DNA of 32,379 nt from Psychrobacter fozii (GTDB lineage Bacteria; Pseudomonadota; Gammaproteobacteria; Pseudomonadales; Moraxellaceae), in contig NZ_QJSU01000015.1 of NCBI RefSeq assembly GCF_003217155.1, positions 1 through 32,379 of the forward strand, given 5' to 3'. The translations under genes and the position numbers were made by a program. A model generated the notes under the pieces. That model searched no databases. It saw only the letters and a list, made by a program, of their open reading frames with translations, and had not been told where the DNA came from. Shown here piece after piece: positions 16,148 to 24,238 of this stretch (the stretch's first letter is position 1; each line of letters starts with the position of its first letter).

Positions 16148-17200
16148 CTAAGCAATCACCAGCATCACATATAGTATCGAACCGATAAACCATGTCGCAT
16201 TCACTGCTATGCCTGAGTACCACTTTAGTTTGACCTTTGAATTTTTATTATCAAAAGCGGCTTGGCGCTCTGCGGTGACAGGCAATACATTATATGGGTT
16301 GTTTTTTCTATCCCACTTAAGCCGACGCTGTACTTCAGGATGTAATGCAGGGTTGGCACTGGATTGATAGATGTTACCTTCGGCTAGATCTAAGTAACTG
16401 ACGATACAGGCTCGTGACCAACCCATTAGGTTTATGTCATGATTGGCATTAGAGTAATAGACGTCCTTTGATACCTGCACAATGTCAGCACAGGCAAGTA
16501 ATGAGGTACTCATGTCTGTTGGGCATTCTTGAGCATATTCGATATCTAAAGATAGTTCATCGGCTGGACGTTCCATATAGGTACGGATAAACGCCCATTG
16601 GTCGTAGGGGTTGAGTCTATGATCATCAAATTTAATCGAATGAATCAATTCGTCTGTTGTTTTATCAACAATATGCAAGTTGAGAGACTCAAATTTAGTA
16701 CCTTCATTACCTCTGACAGAGGCAATGATATTTTGATAATCAATCAAATGAAAGATAGGTTCTTGCTTTTTATTATGTTCATAATAGGCAATTTCTTGAG
16801 TACTTTTTAGTAGCAGAATTTTGTAGTAGCGAGACTTTTTAGTTCTAAGCTGTTTTAAAGTTAGAATAGGTGCAAACCCAAAAATTGAAATAATACTAAA
16901 AAAAAGTATTATATCTATCCATTCGATTATATAGTTAGGTGATGGATGTAATGCTATAGTAGTAAAAATAAAAAGCATTTGGCCAAACAGCCATAATGAT
17001 CCATAAGATGCCAACAAGGATACATTTTGGATAGAGTTTATTGACGGGTGGAATAATAAATAATCTGGGTTAATTTCATGTATAAGCCCACTTAGCCTAT
17101 ATACACTGTATTCTTGCTCGTTGAAGTCAGTAATCTTACCTTTGTAAGGACGGCCAATTATTTTACCTATAGGAAGCTGTTGAGGTATGGGTAATATCAT
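16148..17200 (-). CDS. Divergent DUF6708-like membrane protein, paralogue 3
   Basis: A 350-residue protein with the same overall plan as paralogues 1 and 2: a 'HEINPDYLLFHPSINSIQNV' segment, two transmembrane helices near 60-85 and 92-115, a soluble domain including 'DQWAFIRTYMERPADEL' (matching 'FEFIRRYMEGDD'), and a C-terminal transmembrane helix. It lacks the GAARPHGDYPS tail and is clearly more distant. The start is set at the ATG at 17200; a TTG at 17212 is possible, and neither has a good ribosome site. Its C-terminus ('RQAAFDNKNSKVKLKWYSGI') is repeated in the stub at 17244-17375. Confidence 0.6.
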   Translation of the reverse strand: MILPIPQQLPIGKIIGRPYKGKITDFNEQEYSVYRLSGLIHEINPDYLLFHPSINSIQNVSLLASYGSLWLFGQMLFIFTTIALHPSPNYIIEWIDIILFFSIISIFGFAPILTLKQLRTKKSRYYKILLLKSTQEIAYYEHNKKQEPIFHLIDYQNIIASVRGNEGTKFESLNLHIVDKTTDELIHSIKFDDHRLNPYDQWAFIRTYMERPADELSLDIEYAQECPTDMSTSLLACADIVQVSKDVYYSNANHDINLMGWSRACIVSYLDLAEGNIYQSSANPALHPEVQRRLKWDRKNNPYNVLPVTAERQAAFDNKNSKVKLKWYSGIAVNATWFIGSILYVMLVIA

Positions 17201-17243
17201 ATCGGAACTCAATTAAACTTTATTATCAATTAGCTTATTTTTA

Positions 17244-17375
17244 CTAAACATTATTAAGTGCTATCCAAGCAACGAGACTGGCGTTAACCGCGATCGCCAC
17301 TATCCATCTGATATTTATTTGCCAGTTTTTACCATCAAAAGCTTTTTGAGCCTCTTCATCAATCAGAAATCGGAC
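17244..17375 (-). pseudogene. C-terminal stub of a fourth DUF6708-like paralogue
   Basis: In this frame the minus strand reads DEEAQKAFDGKNWQINIRW then IVAIAVNASLVAWIALNNV and a stop. The segment aligns without gaps to the C-terminus of the protein at 16148 ('ERQAAFDNKNSKVKLKWYSG' then 'IAVNATWFIG'), including the transmembrane helix and the IAVNA core. There is no start codon or N-terminal part. Upstream it overlaps the 3' end of the SH3-domain lipoprotein gene. It is therefore the tail of a deleted gene. Confidence 0.65.
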
Positions 17376-18762
17376 TCAAATCACGCTTATCTATCCAACC
17401 GAACTTAGTACCCTCTTTATAAGCAACTTTCACCCAGTCCTCATTTTGATCAACAGCTTCAATTAAATCACCTTTGATGTAATAATTCGGTTTGGATCTA
17501 GACTTGAATTTTTCATTGAGAATTTCTGCTTGATCTGTTTTGACCGTGTACTTGGTCGGAGGCAAAGGACAGTTTCTGACAAGCTCATCAGCTTCTGTTG
17601 GATATGAACCAATCAGGGTAATAAAATTATCTATACTAGACTTATTGTGGTCAATACAATAATACTCTTCACCAGTTGCTATAGAACCCTCAGTTGATGC
17701 GTTTGCTATATACCACTTACCGTTTTCAAATGTATAGTAAAAAGTATATTCAGATCTCCCTGTAGAATATTGAGTACTTATAATAAATCCCGAGTGGTCT
17801 CGACGCGGTAATATGTTGGATAAAGACCAACCTGTCTCAGTGGTATAGCTTTGCGTACTCAAGCTCAGTGTGTATTTACCACTTTTGTCTCGAGTAAGTA
17901 CATAGAGTTCATTGCCCTGAAAAAAATCATTATCGTCATTAATACGACTAACCACTAAGTCGTCTATGTCATCCGCATTGACATCGAAAGTAAATATTTC
18001 AAACTGATCTTTTGGTAAGTCTTTTTTGATTTCCTGCAAAGATAGCAGCCCATTAAAGGTGAACGCTTCAATCGTGCCATACATTGGCTGCTTAGGATAT
18101 ATTTCAGTTGCTGCTTTAGTAGCATCTTCTATATCCTTAGCCTTGTAGACTTCTTCAGAATTAATTTTGTTTGAACCTTTGTTATTTGATTTAGCAAAAT
18201 TTACATAAAACTTAAAAGGATCTTGGTCTATATCCTCTTTTGTATTAATAAGCTTCCACGTACCATCAAAGTAATAAACCAATTTTTTTGGATTGTCTTT
18301 TATATAGTAGGGAGAGTCGAGATCCTTAGTGAAAACTAAGTCACTTTTATCAATAACCCTAACAAAGATCTCAAAGTTATTTTTTATTTCGTTCAGCGTT
18401 AACGCATTAACATCATCTACAACTGAGTCAAATTCAGACATCTTATTTGGAATAAAGAGATTATTTTTAGGAAACAAAAAGACCTGAATATCTCCAAACC
18501 TGTTGCTATCACTATATATACAACCGTAGTCAGGATAATAAAAATGACCTTCATTGAAAGTGAATAAATTATTCCCATTACATTTGATTATGCTGTCAAA
18601 AGACACTTTCTGATTTTTAACGATAGTTGCCTTATCCTGCCCTAGTGTGCGGTCAGTATTCTCTAGAGTACTATCATTTGGATCGTTAGCAGGAGAATTA
18701 ACTGAACAAGAGACCAACATTATCGAAAAACATATGAATAACGGTTTTAAAATTTTTGACAT
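17359..18762 (-). CDS. Lipoprotein with FG-GAP-like segment and C-terminal SH3 domain
   Basis: A 467-residue lipoprotein (lipobox LVSC, Cys19). The middle holds 'FDVNADDIDDLVVSR' near 275-290, the Asp-rich calcium-binding pattern of FG-GAP/VCBS-like repeats. The last ~70 residues ('ILNEKFKSRSKPNYYIKGDL' to 'GWIDKRDLSPI') form a bacterial SH3 domain, a fold that usually binds peptidoglycan or peptide. GGAAAGG lies 8 bases before the ATG at 18762. The gene begins right after the stop of a truncated upstream frame, and its own end overlaps the stub at 17244-17375. It heads the immunity-like array and could protect the envelope from a cell-wall toxin; that role is inferred. Confidence 0.75.
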   Translation of the reverse strand: MSKILKPLFICFSIMLVSCSVNSPANDPNDSTLENTDRTLGQDKATIVKNQKVSFDSIIKCNGNNLFTFNEGHFYYPDYGCIYSDSNRFGDIQVFLFPKNNLFIPNKMSEFDSVVDDVNALTLNEIKNNFEIFVRVIDKSDLVFTKDLDSPYYIKDNPKKLVYYFDGTWKLINTKEDIDQDPFKFYVNFAKSNNKGSNKINSEEVYKAKDIEDATKAATEIYPKQPMYGTIEAFTFNGLLSLQEIKKDLPKDQFEIFTFDVNADDIDDLVVSRINDDNDFFQGNELYVLTRDKSGKYTLSLSTQSYTTETGWSLSNILPRRDHSGFIISTQYSTGRSEYTFYYTFENGKWYIANASTEGSIATGEEYYCIDHNKSSIDNFITLIGSYPTEADELVRNCPLPPTKYTVKTDQAEILNEKFKSRSKPNYYIKGDLIEAVDQNEDWVKVAYKEGTKFGWIDKRDLSPISD

Positions 18763-18912
18763 TTAGAGAGCCTTTCCATCATCGAAGGTACATTCATATT
18801 TATTGCTACCGTAGTCGATTTGACCTAAACCAACCAGCGCAAATGAGACAAGTCCGCCGTCAGTGGCGACTATGCTTGACCAATGCAGGTAAGGATTTAT
18901 ATATGGCTTTTT
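18763..18912 (-). pseudogene. C-terminal stub of an unidentified gene
   Basis: A start-less minus-strand frame of 49 codons reads KKPYINPYLHWSSIVATDGG then LVSFALVGLGQIDYGSNKYE and ends CTFDDGKAL with TAA, touching the ATG of the lipoprotein gene. The composition is protein-like and the stop-start contact is what an operon looks like, so this is probably the tail of a lost upstream gene. I do not recognise the family. Confidence 0.35.
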
Positions 18913-19070
18913 TTATTTGGATATCTTTAGGCTGGCTATTGGGAATCATCATTCACATATATGCTATATTTAATCGACTATATTCTAGTTTTATTTATAT
19001 AGCAAAGCAAGGCTATCAACGCCCAGTTTTTATGAAATACAACGTCAATTCAATGTTTCGTTTTAAATGA
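18903..19070 (+). CDS. Small single-pass membrane protein (uncertain)
   Basis: A 55-residue frame starting ATG at 18903 with AAGGA 7 bases before it. The N-terminal half is a strong transmembrane helix ('FFIWISLGWLLGIIIHIYA') and the C-terminal half is basic and aromatic. No family recognised. It could be a small membrane protein or toxin-like peptide, or chance coding in an AT-rich space. The longer upstream part of the same frame overlaps the stub at 18763-18912 and looks non-coding. The rest of 19071-19215 shows nothing I can identify. Confidence 0.35.
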   Translation: MAFFIWISLGWLLGIIIHIYAIFNRLYSSFIYIAKQGYQRPVFMKYNVNSMFRFK

Positions 19071-19215
19071 GACTTGTTATATATAGAAATTTGTCGCAAT
19101 ATATTGATCAGTTTTTCGACTATTATCCAATCTTAAATATACTTAGACCAAACGAAATCGGTTTAAAACTGAATATTTCGCCTTATTTTTTCATAACGTA
19201 TAGCTGCCTATTTCT

Positions 19216-20213
19216 ATGACTTTAAAGCCCCTGCTCGTATCTTTATTTATCTTGCCTTTATGTACCCTCTCTGCCTGTGCTAACACGCCTACTACCTCAG
19301 TAGACAGTAGTGGCGTACCGCAAACTCGTAGCAATCTAACGGCAGATGAACAACAGCAGTTAGACGATTTTATAGTTAAGCAAAAGGCTAATATGCGCTT
19401 CATCGAAGGTGGTAGTTATGAGATGGGTGACTTTGGGCATAAAGTCACTATCAATGGTGGTGGTCCTATTAGCACCAGTAAAAATAATAAGCCTCTTCAT
19501 AAAGTAACGCTTGATGGCTTTAGTATGAATGCTTACAAAGCGACTTATGGTGATTTTGATATCTATAGTATGGCAACGGGACAAGAGAAAGTCGGTACTC
19601 AGGTCTACATGGAAGCAATACGTCAACCTAATGCAGCAGCTGGTATTAATTGGCAAACTGCTCAAAACTACTGTCAGTGGCTTGGTCAGCAGCTAGATGT
19701 ACCTATGAGTCTACCGACTGAAGCTCAGTGGGAGTATGCAGCGCGCAATCGTGGTAAATATGTGCTATTCCCAACTGATAACGGATAGATAAACGGTGGG
19801 CGTAATATAGCTACATTTGACGAAATGAGTGAACTCTCAAGTAAGTATCGCACCAGTTTAGTATACCTACTGTCGGTCTGTACCCGCCCAATACATTAGG
19901 ACTGTATGACATGACCAATCAAAACCTTGAATGGATGACTGACTGGTATAGCGAGGATTATTATGCTAACAGTCCTGAGCATAACCCAAAAGGCCCTAAG
20001 ACAGGCACTAAAAAAGTCGTACGCTCTGTCAATGCTGATTGGGGAGATGCACAAAATGTACGAGCCAACGGGTCAATTACTATCATGCGAATCAAACGCT
20101 TGCCAACAGCGCCTGTTGATGAGTTTGAAAAGCAAGAGAATGAAGGTAAGACCAATTATGATTATAATACGTCAGCTCGCTGCGTGGTTAATAGCTCGCA
20201 GGCTATAAGCTAA
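19216..20213 (+). pseudogene. Decayed SUMF1/FGE-like lipoprotein gene
   Basis: The first 190 codons encode a lipoprotein signal (LSAC, Cys21) and the start of a formylglycine-generating-enzyme-like domain ('MRFIEGGSYEMGDFG', 'LPTEAQWEYAARNRGKYVLF'). The frame then meets TAG at 19786-19788 after 'PTDNG'. It continues with INGGRNIATFDEMS, shifts frame near 19860, and resumes as PTVGLYPPNTLGLYDMTNQN then LEWMTDWYSEDYY, ending 'SARCVVNSSQAIS' at 20213. Both halves join well as one protein, so the gene carries a nonsense codon and a frameshift. Such exported SUMF1-fold proteins occur near type VI secretion loci, which fits the adjacent array, but the function is unknown. Confidence 0.8.
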
Positions 20214-20385
20214 TAACCTTTAGTATTATGACTCTTGTTTCTCAACAATAAAAATTAAGCAAAAGACTTAACACCATAATTGATATTGCCCATTAGGTGA
20301 TTCGTAATTCAGTGTTTGAATAACCGATCTTAGCAATATACCGTAAAATATATTTTTACTTCATGTATATGTAGGGTCTGCTCCA

Positions 20386-21552
20386 ATGGAAACGCCTCAA
20401 GCAACACCATCTCTAGACGTATTAGTAGCAAATGACTATCAAATAGAATCCGTTGCACTCATTGACCGCGCCATTCAAATACGCTGGAATGATGGTGTCG
20501 ACAGCACCTATCACTATATTTGGCTGCGTGATAACTGCCCATCGGCTTTCCATCCTCAAACTGGCGAGCGTAGCTTTGATTTGCTGAGTATCTCAAAAGA
20601 TATCCAGCCACTATCCGCCTCTTTTGATGAGACAAAGCTGACGATTGAATGGTCAGAACAAGCACATATCAGCCACTTTGAACAAAGTTGGTTACGTGAG
20701 TTTGGGTATTCTAGTGCATTGGCCAAGGACCATAGCAGTCCTTACGAAAGTTGGGATGGCACGTTTATTGACCATATTCCGATGTATGACCAACAGAGCA
20801 TCATGACCAGTGACAGCGCTTTATATGAGTGGATGAGTGCGCTGGATAAATATGGACTTACCATTATTGATAATATGCCAGATGACTCTGATGCTGGCGT
20901 ACAGACCGCCATGCGAGTTGATTATCTGCGGCAGACCAATTTCGGCATGACCTTTGATGTGATATCAGAAAAATCGCCGATTAATTTGGCTTATACCTCG
21001 CTCTCATTACCTTTGCATACCGACTTGCCAAATCAGGAATTACCTCCAGGCTATCAATTTTTACATTTTTTGAGCAATGAAAGTATAGGTGGCGAGTCTA
21101 CTTTCGTAGATGGGTTAAAGGTGTTAGAAGGGTTACGAGAAGAGCAGCCTGAGTATTTTCGTTTGCTTGCCGAGTATGCTATTCCCTTTCGTTTTCATGA
21201 CAGCGCCCATGATATCCGTGAGCACCACCCTGTCATCAATCTAGACAACTTCGGCAATATTGTCGAAATCAAATACAACGCCCATCTTGCAGATGTTTTT
21301 GATTTGCCAAGTGATGTTATGTACGACTATTACCTTGCCTATCGAGAGCTAATGGCTCGATTAAAAGACAGTCGCTATAAGATTGAGTTAAAACTAGCAG
21401 CGGGTCAAATGGTGGTCTTTGATAACCGCCGAGTCCTGCATGGGCGTAACGCATTTGATGAAAACGTCGGTGAGCGTCGTCTCAAAGGCTGTTATGTTGA
21501 CCGCTCAGAATTTAAAAGCCGTTTACGAACCCTCGAAAAGCAACTGGCTTAA
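20386..21552 (+). CDS. Gamma-butyrobetaine-type 2-oxoglutarate dioxygenase
   Basis: A 388-residue iron enzyme with the two domains of gamma-butyrobetaine hydroxylase: an N-terminal GBBH-like domain ('YIWLRDNCPSAFHPQTGER', near 44-62) and a TauD-type double-stranded beta-helix. The Fe ligands are His211 and Asp213 in 'LPLHTDLPNQE' and His352 in 'NRRVLHGRN'; 'GERRLKGCYVDRSEFKSRLR' supplies the 2-oxoglutarate Arg. The family makes carnitine from gamma-butyrobetaine in the cytoplasm. The N-terminal zinc site looks incomplete, since only one Cys remains. No carnitine genes stand beside it; the two MFS genes downstream are convergent. A related trimethylamine-type substrate is possible. Confidence 0.88.
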   Translation: METPQATPSLDVLVANDYQIESVALIDRAIQIRWNDGVDSTYHYIWLRDNCPSAFHPQTGERSFDLLSISKDIQPLSASFDETKLTIEWSEQAHISHFEQSWLREFGYSSALAKDHSSPYESWDGTFIDHIPMYDQQSIMTSDSALYEWMSALDKYGLTIIDNMPDDSDAGVQTAMRVDYLRQTNFGMTFDVISEKSPINLAYTSLSLPLHTDLPNQELPPGYQFLHFLSNESIGGESTFVDGLKVLEGLREEQPEYFRLLAEYAIPFRFHDSAHDIREHHPVINLDNFGNIVEIKYNAHLADVFDLPSDVMYDYYLAYRELMARLKDSRYKIELKLAAGQMVVFDNRRVLHGRNAFDENVGERRLKGCYVDRSEFKSRLRTLEKQLA

Positions 21553-21568
21553 CACGACCTGCAAGCTA

Positions 21569-21615
21569 GCTGATGCTATGATTGTGATTGTAATATAAAG
21601 AGCAACAGCATCAGC
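21569..21615. terminator. Hairpin between convergent genes (possible terminator)
   Basis: GCTGATGCT (21569-21577) and AGCATCAGC (21607-21615) form a perfect 9-bp stem with a 29-base loop, between the dioxygenase gene and the convergent MFS gene. No T-run follows, so its role as a terminator is uncertain. Confidence 0.3.
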
Positions 21616-21694
21616 ATCAGTGTTTAGCTCAGTGTCTATTGATGACTCTAATCTGCTTCCTTCATGTTTTCTTATGGAAAGTATAAGCGCTATA

Positions 21695-22834
21695 TCAAGC
21701 AGCTTTGCGACCTTTCACAAATAAAACTATACTAATGATGACACTGAACACGCTGCACATAATAAACACGTTGTGCGCGCCGCCCGGCATGTACTCCATA
21801 AATGATGTGAAGAACTGACCCGAAAACACTGCCATCGTAAAGTAAGATAAGTTACGGCCACGTACTTTAGCAGCGCTCAACTCGACTGTCATGTGGTTCA
21901 ACAACGGAATACTAAAACCAAAGCCAATGCCGATCAATAGTGCGCCTAATGTTAATAGCAAGGTGCTGGTTTGCGTAAAGCAAATATATGACAATGCAAA
22001 TGCTAAAAATGCCAGTGCCAAGACTTTAGGTTCATTTAACCATTTGATTATTTTTGGCATAAAGCCTGCGGTAACGACCGCTACTAAAGAGATAAAGGCC
22101 AGCAGTTGACCGATTTGTGATTCGTTATAGCTCAACTCATTCATAGTGATGGGCAATAACACGGTTGAGGTGAAAAAGATGGTCATCGCTAAGGTTGAGA
22201 TAAGATACACATTTTTTAGCGATAGGCCACTAATGATGGTTTTGCTATCGTCTTCAGCAATCTGTGTATTCTCTGCTGTAGCTGCATGATGCCGTGGTAC
22301 AAACCGTAATAGCATGGCCAAAAATACCCACGCCATTAAATAAATCGATAGCGGTAATGCCCAGAACTGTGAGGCCAGCAACCCACCTAAAAATAAGAAT
22401 ATGACCCCACCCAGCTCTACTGCCATGCCTTGTTTAGCAATCATCTTTAGGCGTGCTTCACCCTGATACCACGTAGAGATTAATACTGTACAGCTCGCCA
22501 TGACAACCGATGTTATACCGCCCAATAAAAACCGATTGCTAAACACCTGCGCTGGCCCATGTAAAAGGTAAGCACTGGCACCTGCAAGTCCGTATAAAAA
22601 CAAACCGATTATCAAGAGTTTGTACGCGCCATATTTATCGATTAACTTGCCAGCCAGTGGCGCAAATACCACCGCACCCAATGACGGCAAGGTGATTAAT
22701 AACACGCTATTGTCGGTAATGCCCAAGCCTGCCGAAATACTGACCAAACCGGGTGCCAGTAACGTGCCGACCATAATGGTCAAACTGGCAATACACAGTA
22801 AGGTAAAACTACCTGCGGTTTTTAATTGGTTCAT
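21695..22834 (-). CDS. MFS transporter
   Basis: A 379-residue inner-membrane protein with twelve predicted transmembrane helices in two six-helix halves and the MFS loop 2-3 motif in 'GKLIDKYGAYKLLIIG'. A His/Glu/Asp-bearing central cytoplasmic loop ('RHHAATAENTQIAEDDSKTI') separates the halves. AGGGA precedes the ATG at 22834. The gene follows another MFS gene on the same strand after 55 bp, so the two may be co-transcribed. Substrate not deducible. Confidence 0.88.
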   Translation of the reverse strand: MNQLKTAGSFTLLCIASLTIMVGTLLAPGLVSISAGLGITDNSVLLITLPSLGAVVFAPLAGKLIDKYGAYKLLIIGLFLYGLAGASAYLLHGPAQVFSNRFLLGGITSVVMASCTVLISTWYQGEARLKMIAKQGMAVELGGVIFLFLGGLLASQFWALPLSIYLMAWVFLAMLLRFVPRHHAATAENTQIAEDDSKTIISGLSLKNVYLISTLAMTIFFTSTVLLPITMNELSYNESQIGQLLAFISLVAVVTAGFMPKIIKWLNEPKVLALAFLAFALSYICFTQTSTLLLTLGALLIGIGFGFSIPLLNHMTVELSAAKVRGRNLSYFTMAVFSGQFFTSFMEYMPGGAHNVFIMCSVFSVIISIVLFVKGRKAA

Positions 22835-22889
22835 ATATGTCCCTAGTCGTTTCGATATCCATGTACGAATATAACTGTACTGATATCAC

Positions 22890-24080
22890 TTATTTTTTGG
22901 CGAATGAATTGAATATTGCGCTGATGATGATAAAGACGATGCTGACCACCACCACTCCTGGCCATTGGTATAAGGCAAAGGCTTTGACACCCGCCATAGA
23001 CCCCAATGCCCCGCCTGTGTAGTAACCCAGCATATAGATACCGTTGATGCGGCTTTGAGCTGCCGGATCGATACTAAAAACGCGAACCTGATTGGCCACT
23101 TGCGCACTGAATACAGCAAAATCGATTAAGATAATACCGACAATCAACGACACCAAATTACCTGCAAACAACCCTGTAATAGCGAAGCCTGTGGCAGCCA
23201 GTGCCAATGCGATCATCACTAAGGTTTTAGAACCCAATTTATTGACCCATTTACCAGAGGATTTGGCCCCTATCACGCCTGCCAGCGCAATCACACCAAA
23301 CAATCCTGCTTGCTGTGCATTGTAATTAAAAGGCGCATCGCTGACATAAATCGCCAGTGTTGCCCACAGTACGTTGAATGAGGCAAACCAAAATGCGCCT
23401 GCAAGGGTAAATTTTTGCAGGGATTTGTGTTTTATAAACAATGACAAGCTACTTTTGATAAGCGGAAAGTAACGCAGTGTGGTTTGTGGGGTGTTGGTTG
23501 GCAAAAATACCCGCAGTAATACCCCAAAGATAGCGGCAAGTGCTGCAGACATCACAAACACACTACGCCAACCGAATTGCTCCCCTACAAACCCACTTAA
23601 TGTTCTAGATAGCAGAATACCTATGGTCAATCCCATCATCAGGGTACCAAGGGTTGCGCCTTTGTTTTCAGGAGACACCATGGATGCGGCAAAAGGAATG
23701 AGCTGCTGGGTAATATTGGCGCTGACACCGATCAAAAACACCGATAGCAGCAGTATGGGTAAACTGGGTGATATCGCTGCAAAAACACAAGCCGCTACTA
23801 ATAAGCACGACAGAATACCAATCAGGCGTCTACGCGCAATCGAATCGCCCAACGGTGAGAGGAACAGTAAAGCAAAGGCATAACCAAACTGCGTCAATGC
23901 CGGAATACTGCCCAGTTGTGAGTCAGTCAAATGAAACTCATGACCGATGAGCGGTAAAATCGGCTGATTGTAATAAAGGTTGGCGGCAGTTGCGGCAATC
24001 GCTGCGGTCATTAACAGTAGAATAAATCTGCTTAACGACTGGCTTGACGATTGGTTTAGTACTGGTACTGGCTTATCCAT
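22890..24080 (-). CDS. MFS transporter (YnfM/NepI-like efflux type)
   Basis: A 396-residue protein with twelve transmembrane helices. The N-terminal 'AANLYYNQPILPLIG' is typical of a group of drug/arabinose-type MFS exporters, and 'SPLGDSIARRRLIGI' is the loop 2-3 motif. It is divergent from the LysR gene at 24239 with a dyad between them, so induction by that regulator is likely. It may form an operon with the MFS gene downstream. The substrate is unknown; export of a small metabolite or drug is the usual role. Confidence 0.88.
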   Translation of the reverse strand: MDKPVPVLNQSSSQSLSRFILLLMTAAIAATAANLYYNQPILPLIGHEFHLTDSQLGSIPALTQFGYAFALLFLSPLGDSIARRRLIGILSCLLVAACVFAAISPSLPILLLSVFLIGVSANITQQLIPFAASMVSPENKGATLGTLMMGLTIGILLSRTLSGFVGEQFGWRSVFVMSAALAAIFGVLLRVFLPTNTPQTTLRYFPLIKSSLSLFIKHKSLQKFTLAGAFWFASFNVLWATLAIYVSDAPFNYNAQQAGLFGVIALAGVIGAKSSGKWVNKLGSKTLVMIALALAATGFAITGLFAGNLVSLIVGIILIDFAVFSAQVANQVRVFSIDPAAQSRINGIYMLGYYTGGALGSMAGVKAFALYQWPGVVVVSIVFIIISAIFNSFAKK

Positions 24081-24148
24081 TGTTATCTCGGCTTAATAAA
24101 TCATGCCGCAAGTATAGAGCCTATCAAACCATAACAAAAATGATAGTA

Positions 24149-24164
24149 TATGATTGAATCCATA
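24149..24164. promoter_or_regulatory. Candidate LysR binding site
   Basis: TATGATTGAATCCATA is an imperfect dyad (TATG/ATTGAAT/CATA-type) near the middle of the 158-bp space between the divergent MFS and LysR genes. ATAGTAT (24143-24149) and ATACTGTAT (24169-24177) stand on its flanks. Assigned by position and symmetry. Confidence 0.4.
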
Positions 24165-24238
24165 CAAATACTGTATAGATAAAAAACTAAGATTGAGCAA
24201 AATTTTGATTAAAGATATTAATAAAAGGGATTGATGAT

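Noticed and set aside
18756..18902. N-terminal extension of the small plus-strand frame at 18903
   Set aside because: Its residues are dominated by Arg and His in a pattern expected of a shadow of the minus-strand stub, and the ribosome site favours the later ATG.
23479..23883. 134-codon plus-strand frame inside the second MFS gene
   Set aside because: It overlaps fully with an intact MFS gene and has no ribosome site or recognisable protein pattern.
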